A stretch of 55,973 nt of DNA, from contig CAIODY010000046.1 of assembly GCA_903857255.1 (NCBI GenBank), positions 1-55,973 on the forward strand, written 5' to 3'. The stretch's first letter is position 1. The number at the start of each line of letters is the position of its first letter. Positions 33,977 through 42,835 of this stretch are shown in pieces. The position numbers and the translations under genes are program-made. Below the pieces are notes generated by a model. The model worked only from the letters and a program-made list of their open reading frames with translations, did not search any database and was not told the origin of the DNA. This DNA comes from an uncultured bacterium. Its GTDB lineage: Bacteria; Bacteroidota; Bacteroidia; Chitinophagales; CAIODY01.

Positions 33977-36900
33977 TTAAATGTGAAAACTTAGTTCAAT
34001 TGTTGTTCCTTTTCCTTGTTCCGATTTGATTTTTATTTGTCCGTTTAATTCCGTTGCTCGTTTTTTCATATTCAACAAACCATTGCCCTTGGATACTTTT
34101 GATATATCAAATCCAATTCCGTCATCTGCAATTTTCATTTTCACTATTTTGTTTTTGATTTCAATTTCAACATTTACAATTTTACAATTGGCATATTTAG
34201 CAATGTTGTTAATAGCTTCTTTAAAAATTAAGTAGAAATTTTTTCGCTGGTGCATCTCCATTTTTTGATGTTCTAAATTTTTATCCACTTCCATTTTTAA
34301 ATTTATTCCTTTGGCTTCTAACACTTCGGCTGCAAAGCTTTGCATGTGAGCAATTACATTTTCAAACGAATCGTTTCGGGCATTAATCATCCAAACAATA
34401 TCACTCATTGATTCTTGTGAGATACTGGTGTATTCGGCAATTTTTTCTAAAATCGGAATTACTGGACTTTTATCATTGGTGTTGGTTATGCTTTCTTTTG
34501 CCACTTCGTTGAATAAAGAAATACTACTTAAATTTGAACCTACTTCATCGTGCAAATCACGGGCAATATTGTTTCGCATTTTTTGCAAACCAATGGCATG
34601 TTGTAAGCGATATTTATATAGCGCATAAATTATTGTGGCAACGCAACCAATAACAATAAAATAAAACCATTTTGTGCGCCACCAAGCAGTGATAATATAA
34701 AAACTGATGCTGGAGCCTGTTTCGTTCCAAATGCCATAGCTGTTGCAAGCTTTCACTCGAAAAATGTAATTGCCAGCAGGTAAATTGGAATAATTTACCG
34801 AACGTTGTGTTCCGCAAAATGTCCATGTTTTATCAACGCCTTCTAAATAATAGGCGTATTTATTTTCGTCATTTTGAAAATAGCTTAGTGCAGCAAATTT
34901 CAGAGTAATGTTATTTTCATCGTGGTGTAGCATTACTTGCCCTGATTGAATTGGTTTGCTAACACCATTTACCAAAAAATCAATTATTGATATGGGTGGC
35001 ACATCATTATCAGATGCAGTTTGTAACGAATTAAAAATGGTAATGCCATTGATGCCGCCCATCACAAAATTTCCATCTTGAGAAGCCAATGCTGCATTGG
35101 TATTAAACTCAAAATTTTGCAAACCATCTTTCAGTGTATAATTGATACATGTTTTGGATTTGATATTAAAGCAACCAATTCCTTTGTTGGTACTCAACCA
35201 CAAGTTCCCTTGTCGGTCGGGTAAAATACTGTAAATGTAATTTTCAGGCAAGCCGTCTTTTGTGGTGAAGTGAATAAATTTTTCGGTGGCTGGGTCAAAT
35301 CTGTTTAAACCACCGCCGTTGGTACCCAACCAAATGAATCCATCGGGTGCTTCATAAATGCAACGGGTGTTGCTTTCGCTGATACAATCGCTAATGTAAT
35401 CTTTACTATAAAACCTTTTGAACTGATTTGTTTTATAGTTGTAGATATAAAATCCGGTTTCGGAGGCAAATAATATTTCTCCTTTTTTGTTTTCTACAAT
35501 TGTAAAAATAGTATTGAAGGGTCTATCAATTTCATTGTTATCAAGCGTATATTTAATGAAATTAATGTTGTGTTTTGAAAAAATATTTGTCAGCGGAGTT
35601 CTATAAATAACATTATTACTGGTGCTTAGCCAAACATTTTTTTTACTGTCAATTAAAATTGATTTTACGGTATTAAATTCAGTTTTCGAAAACGGATTAA
35701 CTTGAGTTATCGAATGTTTATTTTTATTTAAAATATACGCACCATCAGCATGACGGCTTGCAATCCAAAAATTTCCATCAGCATCAACAATAATTTTATT
35801 GGTTGAAAAGGTAGAGGAATGTAGTTTTGAAAAATAAGGTTCAGGTATATTTTTGAACGAGCTTGTTTTTTTATTGAACAGAAATATTCCTGAAATTGCT
35901 CCCACCAAATAATTGTCATTGTCCCAATCAACAACGGTTCTTATGTTGTTACTTAATTCATTCAAATCAGGTTCGTTGTTTTCAAAAGGATGGAAAGATT
36001 TGAATGAATTATTGAGTAGTTCTGCTTTTGTCAGCCCCAATCCGTGTGATGCAATCCAAATAATATTGCCATCATCAAAAATATAACCCACATTCGATTT
36101 GGCACTAAATTGCTGCGAAGAAGGGTTGATACTATATTTTAAAACTGTTTTTTTTTTCAAATCAACATTATAAAAATTGTTGGCAACCCCAAACCAGACT
36201 TTGTTTGAGATAGAACAATTAAACAAGCCAATTTCCGACGTGCTTACTTTTTCATTAGGCTCTAAATTTATTTTACAATTTTCCCCACTACTAAAATCAA
36301 CGATGCTAATATCATTAATGGAATAGCCTATCAACAAATATTTAGATTGATATTGACGAATAAAAAGAATTGGTTTTGTTGCAGTATTTAAAAAAGGTAA
36401 ATCGAATTTTTTGGTTACTTTTTTTTCTGAAATATTTATTTCGCTGATTCCATCATGGGTTAGTACCCACAATTGATTTTTGTATTTAAAAATTGAATTT
36501 ATTTTTTCTGCACCAACTATACTCACCAGCTCAATCTTTTTTGTTTTAATATCAAAATTTGATAGCACACCATTATTTAACAAAAACACATGGTTGCCTT
36601 GTTTTATGCTACTGATTTGCGCATCAACTTTTATCGAAACTGGTAATGTAAAAATTTGAACAGCACAATCTTTTTGCCGAATAAGTAGCAAAGCATTTTT
36701 CTTTAAAACCCATGTGCCTTCTGTATCTACAGCAATAATTTTTACATCGCGATTGTTGTTAAACGGAATTATTGTTTTGAAACTTTGGGTTGCAGGCAAA
36801 TATTTGCTGATACCATAACTGTTTTTTACAAAAACATTTCCTTTTTTATCAATCACCATTTGTGTTACATAACTCGATGAAATAGAGTTGCTATCCATTG

Positions 36901-37132
36901 GGTCGTGGCGGAATAATTTGAATTCATAGCCATCAAAACGCATCAATCCATTTTCGGAAATCAACCATAAAAAACCCGAACTGTCTTTTTGAATTTCCGT
37001 AATCACCGCCGATGCTAAACCATTATCTTGTGTGTAGTAAGTATATTCAAAGTGATGCTGTGCTTGGGTTGCGAAGCAATTTGCAAACAGCAAAAATGTA
37101 ACTAGTAAAATATTTTTTTTTAAAAATTGCAT
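33977..37132 (-). CDS. Propeller-type sensor histidine kinase (Reg_prop, Y_Y_Y, HisKA_3)
   Basis: 1051-aa membrane sensor. Signal peptide residues 1-24; then about 680 residues of Reg_prop beta-propeller repeats (for example SSGFLWLISENGLMRFDGYEF and GNLWLSTNKGIGCF); a Y_Y_Y immunoglobulin-like domain (YAYYLEGVDKTWTFCGTQRSV, about residues 750-810); one TM helix (WFYFIVIGCVATIIYALYKY, about residues 818-837); HisKA_3 with RDLHDEVGSNLSS (H861); and HATPase (DDGIGFDISKVSKGNGL, KGTTIELSF). No receiver or AraC domain is fused; the response regulator is separate. Such sensors often read periplasmic glycans, but the signal is unknown here. Confidence 0.93.
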   Translation of the reverse strand: MQFLKKNILLVTFLLFANCFATQAQHHFEYTYYTQDNGLASAVITEIQKDSSGFLWLISENGLMRFDGYEFKLFRHDPMDSNSISSSYVTQMVIDKKGNVFVKNSYGISKYLPATQSFKTIIPFNNNRDVKIIAVDTEGTWVLKKNALLLIRQKDCAVQIFTLPVSIKVDAQISSIKQGNHVFLLNNGVLSNFDIKTKKIELVSIVGAEKINSIFKYKNQLWVLTHDGISEINISEKKVTKKFDLPFLNTATKPILFIRQYQSKYLLIGYSINDISIVDFSSGENCKINLEPNEKVSTSEIGLFNCSISNKVWFGVANNFYNVDLKKKTVLKYSINPSSQQFSAKSNVGYIFDDGNIIWIASHGLGLTKAELLNNSFKSFHPFENNEPDLNELSNNIRTVVDWDNDNYLVGAISGIFLFNKKTSSFKNIPEPYFSKLHSSTFSTNKIIVDADGNFWIASRHADGAYILNKNKHSITQVNPFSKTEFNTVKSILIDSKKNVWLSTSNNVIYRTPLTNIFSKHNINFIKYTLDNNEIDRPFNTIFTIVENKKGEILFASETGFYIYNYKTNQFKRFYSKDYISDCISESNTRCIYEAPDGFIWLGTNGGGLNRFDPATEKFIHFTTKDGLPENYIYSILPDRQGNLWLSTNKGIGCFNIKSKTCINYTLKDGLQNFEFNTNAALASQDGNFVMGGINGITIFNSLQTASDNDVPPISIIDFLVNGVSKPIQSGQVMLHHDENNITLKFAALSYFQNDENKYAYYLEGVDKTWTFCGTQRSVNYSNLPAGNYIFRVKACNSYGIWNETGSSISFYIITAWWRTKWFYFIVIGCVATIIYALYKYRLQHAIGLQKMRNNIARDLHDEVGSNLSSISLFNEVAKESITNTNDKSPVIPILEKIAEYTSISQESMSDIVWMINARNDSFENVIAHMQSFAAEVLEAKGINLKMEVDKNLEHQKMEMHQRKNFYLIFKEAINNIAKYANCKIVNVEIEIKNKIVKMKIADDGIGFDISKVSKGNGLLNMKKRATELNGQIKIKSEQGKGTTIELSFHI

Positions 37133-37177
37133 AATGGTTTGCTGCTAAATATTTTTGATTGCCGATTTTTCTAACAA

Positions 37178-37606
37178 TTAGGTTGCTTGAAAAATGGCAA
37201 TCACTTCACCTTGTTTGTTGATGAGTTGCAATTGGTTGCCATTGATTAAATAACCTTGTGCTGTTCGCAAAACATCGGTCAATTCATTTTCAATTTTGAT
37301 TTTTGCACAACTCATTTTTGTTCTGTTGATGTTACTAAAATTGATTTGTGTTTGCATCGTTTTATAAACTCCCCAAAACTGATTGCAGCCTGCAAACCCC
37401 TTGAAAGTATTATCATCATTGATTTTTATTTTGATGGGCTGCAATGCATCTATTTCAATAGCTTTATTATTTAATGAAGTCAAAAACCAATTTGTGCCCA
37501 CCAATACAACGCTGGGTTCTTCCATTTTTAATGCGTTGTCTTTTTTCAAAAAACCACACGAACAAAAAAACCCCACCAATAAAACTATTGTGCTGACTGA
37601 TTTCAT
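37178..37606 (-). CDS. META-domain lipoprotein (HslJ-like)
   Basis: 142-aa lipoprotein: lipobox VGFFCSC near residues 12-18, then a META domain with GTNWFLTSLNNKAI, FKGFAGCNQFWGVY and TQINFSNINRTKMSCAKIKIENELTDVL. The NRTKMSC stretch is the variant of the typical TRMAC motif. META domains occur in HslJ and in motility or heat-shock-linked lipoproteins; the role here is unknown. A TAATTTTG -7 box lies on the minus strand at 37612-37619, close to the start. Independent from the sensor system upstream. Confidence 0.88.
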   Translation of the reverse strand: MKSVSTIVLLVGFFCSCGFLKKDNALKMEEPSVVLVGTNWFLTSLNNKAIEIDALQPIKIKINDDNTFKGFAGCNQFWGVYKTMQTQINFSNINRTKMSCAKIKIENELTDVLRTAQGYLINGNQLQLINKQGEVIAIFQAT

Positions 37607-37640
37607 TGTTTCAAAATTACAGTTTTTAATCTAAAAAAAA

Positions 37641-37663
37641 CAGCCCCGAAATTTTCGAGGCTG
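37641..37663 (-). terminator. Terminator downstream of the YebC gene
   Basis: Minus-strand hairpin CAGCCTCGAAA with TTTCGGGGCTG, followed by T8, ten bases after the YebC stop. A convincing intrinsic terminator. Confidence 0.85.
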
Positions 37664-37672
37664 TGGTTAAAT

Positions 37673-38386
37673 TTATTTCATGTTGTGAAACACTTGTTGC
37701 ACATCATCATCTTGTTCAATTCTATCCACCAATGCTAAAACTTTTTCTGCCATGGCTTCATCGCAATCAACCAAATTGTTGGGTATGCGTTGCAATTCAG
37801 CACTTACTACATTGATGTTTTTATCTTCTAATGCTTTGGTCATTTTGCCGAAATCAGCAAATGGCGTGTAGAAAATGATTAAGCCTTCTTCCTCATCAAA
37901 CATAAATTCTTCGCAGCCATAATCAATCAATTCAAACTCTAATTCTTCCGCATTGATATTTTCATTTTTAATTTTGAAAACACCCTTGCGTTCAAAAATA
38001 AAATCTAATGAACCTGATTTGCCCAATGCACCATCGTGCTTGGTAAAATACGAACGAATGTTGGCAACACTTCGGGTGTTATTATCCGTCGCACACTCCA
38101 CATAAATTCCTACTCCGCCGGGTGCATAACCTTCAAAAGTTACTTCTTCATAGTTTGCTTGGTCTTTGCTGGCTGCACGTTTCACCGCAGCTTCAATACG
38201 GTCTTTAGGCATATTCAATGCCTTTGCATTTTTGATAATAGTTCGCAATCGAGCGTTGGTATCCACATCGGGTCCACCTGTTTTTACAGCGATGGCAATT
38301 TCTTTTCCTACTCGAGTAAATGCCTTACCCATTTTATCCCAACGTGCAAACATTTTGTGTTTGCGTTTTTCAAATATCCTACCCAT
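37673..38386 (-). CDS. YebC/PmpR-family regulator/translation factor
   Basis: 237-aa protein of the YebC/PmpR family. Starts MGRIFEKRKHKMFARWDKMGKAFTRVGKEI (variant of the usual AGHSKWxNI start), then AKALNMPKDRIEAAVKRA, YEEVTFEGYAPGGVGIYVECATDNNTRS, and a C-terminal domain ending VDRIEQDDDVQQVFHNM. YebC proteins help ribosomes through difficult stretches and some act as regulators. Standard length. TACATTTG on the minus strand at 38413-38420 is a likely -7 box. Name as family only. Confidence 0.94.
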   Translation of the reverse strand: MGRIFEKRKHKMFARWDKMGKAFTRVGKEIAIAVKTGGPDVDTNARLRTIIKNAKALNMPKDRIEAAVKRAASKDQANYEEVTFEGYAPGGVGIYVECATDNNTRSVANIRSYFTKHDGALGKSGSLDFIFERKGVFKIKNENINAEELEFELIDYGCEEFMFDEEEGLIIFYTPFADFGKMTKALEDKNINVVSAELQRIPNNLVDCDEAMAEKVLALVDRIEQDDDVQQVFHNMK

Positions 38387-38412
38387 AATTGATGCTGTTA
38401 TTTTTTGCGGTG

Positions 38413-38420
38413 CAAATGTA
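38413..38420 (-). promoter_or_regulatory. -7 element (TACATTTG) upstream of the YebC gene
   Basis: Exact minus-strand TAnnTTTG match 27 bases before the ATG at 38386. The -33 partner is not clear. Confidence 0.45.
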
Positions 38421-38466
38421 ATTGAAAAAATGATTTCTGTTGGAGAGCTATAAAAATTGCTTTCAA

Positions 38467-39513
38467 TTATTTTATCAGGAACACATCTATTGCCGTTTTC
38501 TTTTTTCCTTTTTCGTGATACAAAACAATATTGGTTTTTGTAGTTTCAAAATTCAACACAAAAAATCCTTCCTCACCCCAAACTCTGTATTCATGAATAT
38601 TTTGCGGTGGATTAATTTCATCGCCATGCAAAGTTTTGCTACCCGAACCACTCACCACATATTGCACATTACCTGTGTTGTAATATTGCAGCGCATGTAC
38701 ATGACCGCTGGCGAAAATCACACGATGATGTTTTTCAAAAATAGTTCGCAATTGCACAATCATTTTTTGATAACTCGGATAACCCATCAACGACATTTTT
38801 ACTCGGGTAAATAATTTTGGATGTTTTACTTTTCTGCCCAATAAATTGTCATACGCCTTGATAGGATGATGCGCCACCACTACTATTTGTTGTTGCTTTT
38901 TTTCAGACATGGTCATCACTGAATCTAATTGCTGATAAAATATTTTTTCTTGTTGTTGATTCGTTTTTGGTGTTCGTTTTTCATCTAACAAAAGCAACCA
39001 ATCGGTATCAATAAACACGACACAAATTTTATGGTCATTTAGCTCAACTACTGATGGACCAGGGCTTCCGTGTTGTGGCAAAAAAACATTTTTATTATTG
39101 CTGATAGATTTATTGGTAGATAAATTTTGTTCGATAAACGATTCTTCCATTTGCAATTTTTGTTTGCCTTTGTTAAAATTAGTTGTGTTCCACCAATCGT
39201 GATTGCCAGGTACGAAATACGCTGCGCCTTTATATTTTTCTAAAATTAACAACTGCGAAAGAATTCTTTTTTTTGTGATTAAGCTGCTATCAAAACCACG
39301 AAACTGAAAAGGAAAATTGCGATAACAATTATCGCCCAAAAAAATTAACGCACTGTTGGAACTTCTATTAATATTGGCTTTCAGGCTATCTAATGTTTCG
39401 CCAGTTAAATCATCATCGCCAGCATCACCCACTAAAAATAATTTGAAATTGGATTGGGCGGAGCAATGAAGAGTGAGAAAAAATAAGATTAGAAAAGAAA
39501 AGTGTTTTAGCAT
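38467..39513 (-). CDS. Secreted calcineurin-like metallophosphoesterase
   Basis: 348-aa exported phosphoesterase. Signal peptide about residues 1-20 (LTLHCSAQ), then the metal-ligand motifs GDAGDDD, GDNCYRNFPF, GNHDWWNT, VVAHHPIKAYDN and SGHVHALQYY in the calcineurin-like order. Specificity (purple acid phosphatase or nucleotidase type) is not readable. ATG 39513 (MLKHFSF) is preferred over TTG 39519. Two bases separate it from the stop of the upstream gene of the same strand. Confidence 0.9.
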   Translation of the reverse strand: MLKHFSFLILFFLTLHCSAQSNFKLFLVGDAGDDDLTGETLDSLKANINRSSNSALIFLGDNCYRNFPFQFRGFDSSLITKKRILSQLLILEKYKGAAYFVPGNHDWWNTTNFNKGKQKLQMEESFIEQNLSTNKSISNNKNVFLPQHGSPGPSVVELNDHKICVVFIDTDWLLLLDEKRTPKTNQQQEKIFYQQLDSVMTMSEKKQQQIVVVAHHPIKAYDNLLGRKVKHPKLFTRVKMSLMGYPSYQKMIVQLRTIFEKHHRVIFASGHVHALQYYNTGNVQYVVSGSGSKTLHGDEINPPQNIHEYRVWGEEGFFVLNFETTKTNIVLYHEKGKKKTAIDVFLIK

Positions 39514-39515
39514 TT

Positions 39516-39956
39516 TCAAAAATTATGTTTCAAGGAGACACCAACACCTACAACACCATTGCGAAGCGGAATAGGATTAATATTCCAAGCGGTAGTTTTA
39601 TTTAGTTGCAATAAATGATTATTCTTATTTAGGCTTGCTATGCTTATTATCGTTGCTGCCAATCCAAACCCTGCATTTATTGAACCAAGTACAATGTATT
39701 CTGGGTCGAGAGAAAGAATACATACTACACCCAACAATGTTTGTGTTGTTCCAGTAATTATTCCTGAAATTTGCAAAGGTTTTAACCGCATATTTTGTTC
39801 TTTGATATAATTCATGTTAGCAATTGAAGTACCTACATTTAACCCTATTAAAACTGATGAACAATAAACAAAACTTACAATTTCTTCTCCTTCAGCTTTG
39901 GCTTTATTTGAAAAAATGAAACAGATAATGAGTAACGCTAAAATTATTTTTTTCAT
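39516..39956 (-). CDS. Small envelope protein, paralogue of the neighbour at 39974
   Basis: 146 aa, signal peptide about residues 1-20 (SNKAKA), three hydrophobic glycine-rich segments, and an ending AWNINPIPLRNGVVGVGVSLKHNF-like strand with a terminal Phe, as in outer-membrane barrels. Clearly related to the neighbouring gene: both end LNK-x-T-x-WNIN-x-I-x-L and SLK-x-NF. They are likely a tandem duplicate pair. Function unknown. Cotranscription with the phosphoesterase gene is likely. Confidence 0.78.
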   Translation of the reverse strand: MKKIILALLIICFIFSNKAKAEGEEIVSFVYCSSVLIGLNVGTSIANMNYIKEQNMRLKPLQISGIITGTTQTLLGVVCILSLDPEYIVLGSINAGFGLAATIISIASLNKNNHLLQLNKTTAWNINPIPLRNGVVGVGVSLKHNF

Positions 39957-39973
39957 GATGAATATTTATTGTT

Positions 39974-40402
39974 TTAAAAATTATATTTCAGTGAAAAACA
40001 AACACCCATATTTCGATTGTTTAGTTGAATTGAATTAATATTCCAAGTAGTTTGCTTGTTTAATTTAAACAGACGGCTTTGCTTCTTTAAATCCCAAACA
40101 CTTAACCCAATTGTAACTAAAGCCAAGCTTGTTTCTATTATTCCATAGTTCAAATATTCTGGGTTTGAAATATCGCCGATGCCCATTGCTAATTGTATAG
40201 AACCAATTGCAAGCCCTACTGTTGGAACTAATTTGTGGTGCATTTGATTATCGAGCAATTGATTAACACAAGCTGCTGATATTGCTACATTGAAACCAAT
40301 AGTTGCTGATGTTCCAATATCATAAAAGCCCCTGTCCCAAGCTATTGATTGTTTTGCAAAAAGAAAATTTACTAATAGAAACGTAAAAAATATTTTCTTC
40401 AA
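39974..40402 (-). CDS. Small envelope protein, paralogue of the neighbour at 39516
   Basis: 142 aa. The TTG at 40402 is preferred as start because it opens a signal peptide (LKKIFFTFLLVNFLFAKQSIA); the in-frame ATG at 40540 would overlap the C-terminal coding region of nadE by 97 bases. Three hydrophobic glycine-rich segments and a terminal barrel-like strand ending SLKYNF. Same family as the downstream gene. It lies between nadE and the metallophosphoesterase. Function unknown. Confidence 0.72.
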   Translation of the reverse strand: MKKIFFTFLLVNFLFAKQSIAWDRGFYDIGTSATIGFNVAISAACVNQLLDNQMHHKLVPTVGLAIGSIQLAMGIGDISNPEYLNYGIIETSLALVTIGLSVWDLKKQSRLFKLNKQTTWNINSIQLNNRNMGVCFSLKYNF

Positions 40403-40443
40403 ATTGAAATGGTTTTGTGATTCAAAAATAGTTGTAATTTTTC

Positions 40444-42075
40444 TCAACTTAAATATTTTCCTACAATCGGCATTCGTCTGCCCACACCAAAAGCTTTTGA
40501 AGATACTCGTAAAATCGGCGGTGATTGATGACGTTTCCATTCGTTGCTGTTCACCATTTTCAAAACACGATTGACTAATGCTGCTTCAAATCCTTGTGCA
40601 ATCAAGTCTTTCGGACTTTTATGTTTTTCGATATACTGGTACAAAATTTTATCCAACACAGCATATTCGGGCAATGAATCACTGTCTTTTTGATTTGGTC
40701 GCAGCTCTGCAGATGGTGCTTTTGTTAAAATGTTTTGTGGAATAATTTCTGAATGGCGATTAATGTAATTACACAATTCAAACACTTGTGTTTTATACAC
40801 ATCGCCCAACACCGCCAAGCCGCCACACATATCGCCATAAAGCGTTCCGTAGCCAACCGCAGCTTCACTTTTGTTGGTTGTGTTCAATAAAATATAACCA
40901 AATTTATTACTGAAAGCCATCAACAAAACACCACGAGTTCGGGCTTGCAGATTTTCTTCGGCAACATTAAAAGGCAAATCTTTGAAGTAAGGTGAAAGCG
41001 TTTGTAAAAAAGCTTCGTAATTATTTTTTATCGGAACAATATCATAGCTCGTTCCTAAATTTTTACACAATTGCTCTGCATCGCTAATACTGTGAGAAGT
41101 AGAATATTCAGAAGGCAACAGTAATGAATGAACATTTTCTTTTCCCAATGCTTGTGCCGCCAAATACAGCACCAAAGCCGAATCTACACCACCACTCAAT
41201 CCTAAGATGGCTTTTTTGAAATTCATTTTTTCAAAATAATCTTTGATGCCGAGAATGAGAGCATCGTGTATTTGTTCAATTTTCAATTTACAAATATCAA
41301 TTTGCAATGAAGACAATTCAGATGAATTGATAATTGATATTTGCTCATTGAAGTATTGTAACTCCTCAACAATTTCACCTTCTGCATTTACAATAAGACT
41401 TCCGCCATCAAAAATAATTTCGGTTTGTGCACCAACCTGATTGCAATAAAATATTGGAATGTTGTAAGCCTGTGCATTGGCTTTCAGCACACGTTTGCGG
41501 TCTTCGGCATGGTCATAATCAAATGGAGAAGCTGATAAATTCAAAATCATTTCGGGATTAAATTTCATCAATTCATCCATTGGGCAAATGGTGTACAACG
41601 GATTGTTGTTGCCCAAATTCCACAAATCTTCGCAAATAGTTACAGCAATTTTTTTGCCTTTGTATTCAACAATTTCAAACGAATTATTCGGCTCAAAATA
41701 TCTGTTTTCATCAAACACATCGTAGGTTGGTAACAATGTTTTGTGAATGATTTTTTTGATTTCACCATCTGCCAAAAAATAAGCTGAGTTGAATAAATCT
41801 TTGCCTTCAATTTTCGGATTACGACTGGGGCAGCCCACCAACACTGCAATGCCAGCCGTGTGTGATTTTATTTCATCAATTGCATTTTCACATTTCTGAA
41901 TAAAATCTTCAAACTCTAAAAAATCACGAGGCGGATAACCACACACTGCCAATTCGCTAAATAGCACAATTTTTGCGCCTTGTGATTTTGCTTGATGAAT
42001 GGCATCCACAATTTTTTTAGTGTTGCTTTCAAAATTGCCGATGTGATAATTGAGTTGAGCTAATGCGATTTTCAT
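40444..42075 (-). CDS. nadE: Glutamine-dependent NAD+ synthetase
   Basis: 543-aa two-domain enzyme making NAD+ from NaAD with ammonia from glutamine. N-terminal CN-hydrolase domain: catalytic Glu in FSELAVCGYPPRD, Lys in KTLLPTYDVFDENRYF, Cys in TICEDLW. C-terminal ATP-pyrophosphatase domain: GLSGGVDSALVLYLA (P-loop) and later TTNKSEAAVGYGTLYGDM. ATG 42075 (MKIALAQLNYH) is preferred; the frame extends to 42117 but across a hairpin. Length fits bacterial glutamine-dependent NadE. The 5' leader carries a perfect 12-bp hairpin at 42090-42120. Confidence 0.96.
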   Translation of the reverse strand: MKIALAQLNYHIGNFESNTKKIVDAIHQAKSQGAKIVLFSELAVCGYPPRDFLEFEDFIQKCENAIDEIKSHTAGIAVLVGCPSRNPKIEGKDLFNSAYFLADGEIKKIIHKTLLPTYDVFDENRYFEPNNSFEIVEYKGKKIAVTICEDLWNLGNNNPLYTICPMDELMKFNPEMILNLSASPFDYDHAEDRKRVLKANAQAYNIPIFYCNQVGAQTEIIFDGGSLIVNAEGEIVEELQYFNEQISIINSSELSSLQIDICKLKIEQIHDALILGIKDYFEKMNFKKAILGLSGGVDSALVLYLAAQALGKENVHSLLLPSEYSTSHSISDAEQLCKNLGTSYDIVPIKNNYEAFLQTLSPYFKDLPFNVAEENLQARTRGVLLMAFSNKFGYILLNTTNKSEAAVGYGTLYGDMCGGLAVLGDVYKTQVFELCNYINRHSEIIPQNILTKAPSAELRPNQKDSDSLPEYAVLDKILYQYIEKHKSPKDLIAQGFEAALVNRVLKMVNSNEWKRHQSPPILRVSSKAFGVGRRMPIVGKYLS

Positions 42076-42089
42076 TGTTGTTGTTTTTA

Positions 42090-42120
42090 GGTTTGGCGAA
42101 CTTTTAATGTTCGCCAAACC
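42090..42120. promoter_or_regulatory. Perfect 12-bp hairpin in the nadE leader
   Basis: GGTTTGGCGAAC at 42090-42101 and GTTCGCCAAACC at 42109-42120 with a seven-base loop. It is 14 bases before the nadE ATG and, on the nadE strand, is not followed by a T-run, so it does not look like a terminator for that gene. The left arm GTTTGGCGAAC plus TTTT occurs again near the sod promoter at 25624. Confidence 0.6.
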
Positions 42121-42126
42121 TCATAA

Positions 42127-42158
42127 AAAAAGCCGCTCAAATGTAATTGAACGGCTTT
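42127..42158 (-). terminator. Terminator of the outer-membrane protein gene at 42182
   Basis: Minus strand: AAAAGCCGTTCAA pairs with TTGAGCGGCTTTT (one mismatch) around a six-base loop, then T's. It lies 23 bases after the stop of the barrel gene. Confidence 0.85.
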
Positions 42159-42181
42159 TGATTTTTGTTTCAAAAATATTT

Positions 42182-42775
42182 TTACAAATAAACTTGCAAA
42201 CCGATGTTGAATTTTAAATTGTTACCCACATTTTTTGTGTTTAATACACCGCCAATATTGATGTCGGTAGTTTGTGAGAGATGCTGATAATTTAGTAAGG
42301 CTTCAATTCCAATTCTATCGTTGAAGAAATAAGCAAACCCAGGTCCTATTCCTAAAACATTTCCTTTAATTGTACTTGCGCCAGAAGAAGAAATTGTTCC
42401 AGTACCATAACTCAACTGAAGAAAAGGAGCAAAATTTCTAATTTTATAATAATAGCGAACAAATGGACCGATGTTAAAAGAGGAGCTTGAGCTTGTGCCT
42501 AATGAATCTTTTTGGTTTTTTGCAGTGAGCTCTAATTGAATTCCTAAAGCAAAATTTTTAAATAAAAACACACCTGCATCAGGTGTTAAGGATAAATCAA
42601 AAGTACTTAAACTTGATTTCGTTGGGTTGCCAGCAGTATAGTTTTTCGTTAAATCAGAACTTCCAAAACCCATGTTAAAAATACCACCAGCTAATACTTT
42701 CAGTTTATCAGTTTGCTGAGCCATTGAAACAGTTGATATCAGTGCTGTTGCAACGAATAAAATAATTTTCTTCAT
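42182..42775 (-). CDS. Outer-membrane beta-barrel protein
   Basis: 197-aa barrel. Signal peptide about residues 1-19 (STVSMAQ), then alternating hydrophobic/polar strands such as LKVLAGGIFNMGFGSSDL, FSLALGIQLE-type segments, GPFVRYYYKIRNFAPFLQLSYGTG, GIGPGFAYFFNDRIGIEALLNYQHL, and an end NLKFNIGLQVYL. Typical of the small OmpX/porin-like barrels of Bacteroidota. TATATTTG on the minus strand at 42802-42809 is a likely -7 box. Function not assignable. Confidence 0.88.
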   Translation of the reverse strand: MKKIILFVATALISTVSMAQQTDKLKVLAGGIFNMGFGSSDLTKNYTAGNPTKSSLSTFDLSLTPDAGVFLFKNFALGIQLELTAKNQKDSLGTSSSSSFNIGPFVRYYYKIRNFAPFLQLSYGTGTISSSGASTIKGNVLGIGPGFAYFFNDRIGIEALLNYQHLSQTTDINIGGVLNTKNVGNNLKFNIGLQVYL

Positions 42776-42801
42776 AAATAAAAAGTGATTTTGTTGAGCA
42801 A

Positions 42802-42809
42802 CAAATATA
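42802..42809 (-). promoter_or_regulatory. -7 element (TATATTTG) upstream of the barrel gene
   Basis: Exact TAnnTTTG match on the minus strand, 27 bases before the start at 42775. No clear -33. Confidence 0.45.
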
Positions 42810-42835
42810 AGCCTTAATTAAATAACTCGATTCAA

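Noticed and set aside
40403-40540. ATG-started extension of the 39974 protein into nadE
   Set aside because: It would overlap the nadE C-terminal coding region, and the signal peptide begins only at the TTG at 40402.
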